From positions 1-7,957 of the forward strand of contig DMCZ01000140.1 of NCBI GenBank assembly GCA_003446655.1: DNA of 7,957 nucleotides, in the 5' to 3' direction. The notes beneath the pieces are model-generated. The model was not told where the DNA came from. It saw only the letters and a program-made list of their open reading frames with translations, and did no database searches. Numbering within the stretch: position 1 is the stretch's first letter; the number at the start of each line of letters is the position of its first letter. This DNA comes from Thauera sp. Its GTDB lineage: Bacteria; Pseudomonadota; Gammaproteobacteria; Burkholderiales; Rhodocyclaceae. Below, in pieces: positions 6,107-7,957 of the stretch. Both the position numbers and the translations under genes were made by a program.

Positions 6107-6970
6107 ATGAACTCAAGCATGGGTGTGGCTCGCTATGACGAGTCGCCGGACGCGCTGCACGGCGGCGCCAAGGTGTGCATTCCGGATCAGCAAGGCTTTG
6201 CCGAATCGCAGTCGGCGCTCGCCCGCAGTGCCTGGCTGCTGTCGGCGGCAGCGGTGGGTGGGCTCGCCGGGTGGGCCTTGTCGATGCAGTTCTCCGCGGC
6301 GCGCGCGCTCCCGCTGATGCTGGCGCTGCTCGCGGTGGTCGGCGGGCTGCTGTCCACCTGGTCGCCCTGCGGCTACTCCAGCCTCAGCCTGCTGCGGCCG
6401 GCAGGGCGCTACTCACTCGCCTCGGTGCTGCGCTGGACGCCGACCTTCATCGCCCACGCGCTCGGCTACGCGCTGGGAGCGCTGATCCTCGGCTCGGCCC
6501 TCGGTCTGGCCGGCGGCGTCGCCTTCGGCGCGATTCCGCTCGAGTACGCCGCGGCCGGCCTGGCCGTGCTCTCGATCGCCTATGGCGTGCATCAGTTTGG
6601 CTTCCTGAAGATGCCATATCCGCAACGGCGCGCACAGGTGCCGCACGACGCCCGCTTCCGCTTCCGCTCTTCGGTCATCGGGCTGCTCTACGGCTACGCG
6701 CTCGGCATGAACTACCTGACCTACGTGCAGACGCCGATGCTGTACATCGTGACCGGCGCTGCCCTCATGAGCGGCAGCGTGGGTTCGGCGATCGCGATCA
6801 TCGCGCTGTTCAACCTCGGTCGCTGCCTGCCGGTCGCCATCAACTTCCTGCCGGTCAGCGATCAGGGCGTGCAGGCCTGGCTCGCGCGCTGGCAGGAACG
6901 GGCGGTCGAGGTCGACGGCTTCGTCCTGATCGCACTCGGATCGGCTGCGTTGGCACTGCTGGCCGCCTGA
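6107..6970 (+). CDS. mauF: Methylamine utilisation membrane protein MauF
   Basis: MauF is an integral inner-membrane protein needed for making active methylamine dehydrogenase; its biochemical step is not settled. The 287-residue product fits the family's size. After a polar N-terminus of about 38 residues there are several hydrophobic segments (about 40-60, 68-85, 112-138, 145-165, 188-206, 212-235 and 270-287), the first two flanking WSPCGYSSLSLLRP (85-98). This motif, a lone cysteine after Ser-Pro with a following Pro, recalls the CcdA/DsbD-type thiol carriers. A second membrane-associated cysteine lies at LGRCLP (residue 240), so C88 and C240 could form a redox pair; that is inference. 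MauF fits a need for disulfide handling, because the MauA light subunit has many disulfides. The gene is followed after 70 bp by mauB, matching the mauFB order of Paracoccus and Methylobacterium. Identification rests on this motif plus the neighbour. Confidence 0.87.
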   Translation: MNSSMGVARYDESPDALHGGAKVCIPDQQGFAESQSALARSAWLLSAAAVGGLAGWALSMQFSAARALPLMLALLAVVGGLLSTWSPCGYSSLSLLRPAGRYSLASVLRWTPTFIAHALGYALGALILGSALGLAGGVAFGAIPLEYAAAGLAVLSIAYGVHQFGFLKMPYPQRRAQVPHDARFRFRSSVIGLLYGYALGMNYLTYVQTPMLYIVTGAALMSGSVGSAIAIIALFNLGRCLPVAINFLPVSDQGVQAWLARWQERAVEVDGFVLIALGSAALALLAA

Positions 6971-6983
6971 CCGGGTTCCGCCT

Positions 6984-7010
6984 GCCGCGCCGGGTGCGAT
7001 CCGCCGCGGC
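6984..7010 (+). other. Inverted repeat in the mauF-mauB gap
   Basis: GCCGCG (6984-6989) and CGCGGC (7005-7010) can pair over six bases with a 15-base loop in the 70-bp gap between mauF and mauB. It could stabilise or attenuate the mRNA, since MauB must be made in much larger amounts than MauF. The stem is short and GC-rich, so chance is a fair alternative. Confidence 0.22.
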
Positions 7011-7030
7011 CCGAAACAACGACAAGAAAC

Positions 7031-7035
7031 AGGAG
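7031..7035 (+). promoter_or_regulatory. Ribosome binding site of mauB
   Basis: AGGAG lies five bases before ATG at 7041 (ACGAA spacer), a good arrangement. The predicted signal peptide begins directly at this ATG, which supports the start. Confidence 0.7.
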
Positions 7036-7040
7036 ACGAA

Positions 7041-7938
7041 ATGAGCACGAAACATTCGACCGGCGTACGCCGGGGACGTCTGCGCACCCTGCTCGGCGGA
7101 CTCGCGTCCACCGCGCTGATGATGGGCGTGGCGTCGGCGCAAGTGCCCCAGCAACTGGGCTCGGAGGCCACCGCGAGCCTGCAGGAGGAGTCGACGATCC
7201 TGTCGGCGCCGCCCAGCGACTCCCGGCGCGTCTATGTGCTGGACCCGGGTCACTTCAACATGACCTCGACCGTCTACACCATCGACGGCGGATCCTCGTC
7301 GCTGCTGGCGATGACCGACGCCGGCAAGCTGCCGCACGTGATGGTGGCCAGCGACGGGCGCTTCTTCGCCGTGGCCAACACCGTCTATTCGCGCATCGCC
7401 CGCGGCACCCGCGACGACTACCTGGAGCTGATCGACAGCCGGACGCACGACGTGCTGGCCGACATCGACATTCCGGAAGGCCGCTTCCTGACCGGCGTGC
7501 TCGAGCGCCTGGCGGCCTTGTCCGCCGACGACAGGCACCTGCTGTTCCAGCAGTTCTCGCCCTCGCCGGCGGTGGGCCTGGTCGATCTGGAGAAGAAGGC
7601 CTTCGTGAAGATGATGGAGGTGCCGGACTGCTACCACCTGTTCCCGGTACCGCAGCAGCAGTTCTTCATGCACTGCCGCGACGGCTCGCTGCTGCAGGTG
7701 AGCTACGACGCCGAGGGCAACACCCGGCAGACGTCCACCAAGGTGTTCCACGGCGAGAACGAGTACCTGCTGAACAACCCGTTCTACTCGAACGCAAGCG
7801 GGCGTCTGGTGTGGCCGAGCTACGAAGGCCGCATCTTCCAGGCGAAGCTGTCGGCCGCGGGCGCCGAGGTCCTCGCGCCGATCGAGGGGTTGACCGAGCA
7901 GGAGAAGGCCGCCAAGTGGGGCCCGGGGGGGTGGCGGC
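7041..7938 (+). CDS. mauB: Methylamine dehydrogenase heavy subunit MauB, 3'-truncated by the contig end
   Basis: MauB is the large, cofactor-free subunit of the periplasmic alpha2beta2 methylamine dehydrogenase. The enzyme deaminates primary amines to aldehyde and ammonia and passes electrons to amicyanin or another carrier. About 299 genuine codons are present, out of roughly 400 usual. Residues 1-33 form a signal peptide (RRGRLRTLLGG, hydrophobic core, ASA cleavage before Q34). The twin arginines resemble a weak Tat motif, but Sec is equally possible. The mature part is the beta-propeller: DPGHF (F72), TVYSRIARG, FQQFSPSPAVGLVDLE, PDCYH (C197), FFMHCRDGSL (C212), RLVWPSYEG and EKAAKW.PGGW. 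C197 and C212 probably form the family's disulfide. F72 aligns, from memory, with the heavy-chain Phe (about 55 in P. denitrificans) that lines the substrate channel. The motifs fit MauB better than the aromatic amine dehydrogenase AauB. The frame continues into adapter sequence (VSYTHL), which is not protein. Confidence 0.93.
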
Positions 7939-7957
7939 CCGTCTCTTATACACATCT
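7939..7957. other. Nextera/Tn5 mosaic-end adapter remnant at the contig end (artefact)
   Basis: The last 19 bases match the library adapter CTGTCTCTTATACACATCT at 18 of 19 positions, with a C for T at 7940 and the final 17 bases exact. This is the reverse complement of the Tn5 mosaic end used in tagmentation libraries. It interrupts mauB exactly where homologues would continue past PGGW, and on the minus strand it yields the MCIRD peptide typical of untrimmed adapters. It is not genomic, and any gene call extending through it is spurious at that end. Confidence 0.93.

Noticed and set aside
6855..7955. A 366-codon minus-strand frame beginning in MCIRD
   Set aside because: It starts in adapter sequence and is antisense to mauB, so it is an artefact.

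Overview
The window is GC-rich bacterial DNA with dense coding. It most likely comes from a betaproteobacterium, perhaps a Rhodocyclales relative such as Thauera or Azoarcus. That placement is an inference from base composition, the double-length UvrA and the mau genes; no rRNA or other marker gene is present to confirm it. The right edge carries a sequencing-library adapter, so the window ends at an assembly contig end and not at a biological boundary.

Layout. (1) Positions 2-4675 (+) hold the 3' part of a double-length UvrA gene. Two UvrA-type halves are fused head to tail, giving four ATPase domains, of which about three and a half are visible. Three near-perfect palindromes of 54-58 bp, all of one REP-like family, sit inside this reading frame at 184-237, 1570-1627 and 1921-1978. 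All three are translated and all end in the same NRGLSPIS peptide. They fall at a Zn-module/hinge loop, an ATPase-domain loop and the linker between the halves. This is the most unusual feature of the window. (2) A gap of 75 bp with a GC-rich inverted repeat separates uvrA from the convergent gene. (3) Positions 4751-5776 (-) encode an AraC-family transcriptional regulator, probably starting at a TTG codon behind a strong Shine-Dalgarno sequence. (4) Positions 5777-6106 form a divergent control region with small inverted repeats. (5) Positions 6107-6970 (+) are mauF, a membrane protein of methylamine utilisation. (6) Positions 7041 to the end (+) are the 5' three-quarters of mauB, the periplasmic beta-propeller heavy subunit of methylamine dehydrogenase. 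It is cut by the contig end, and the last 19 bases are a Nextera/Tn5 mosaic-end sequence.

How the genes work together. mauF and mauB are the first two genes of the classical mauFBEDACJG... operon, which makes the tryptophan-tryptophylquinone enzyme that oxidises primary amines in the periplasm. The divergent AraC-type gene sits where Paracoccus denitrificans has the LysR-type activator mauR, so it is the best candidate for the amine-responsive regulator of this operon. The uvrA gene belongs to DNA repair and has no evident functional link to the amine genes.
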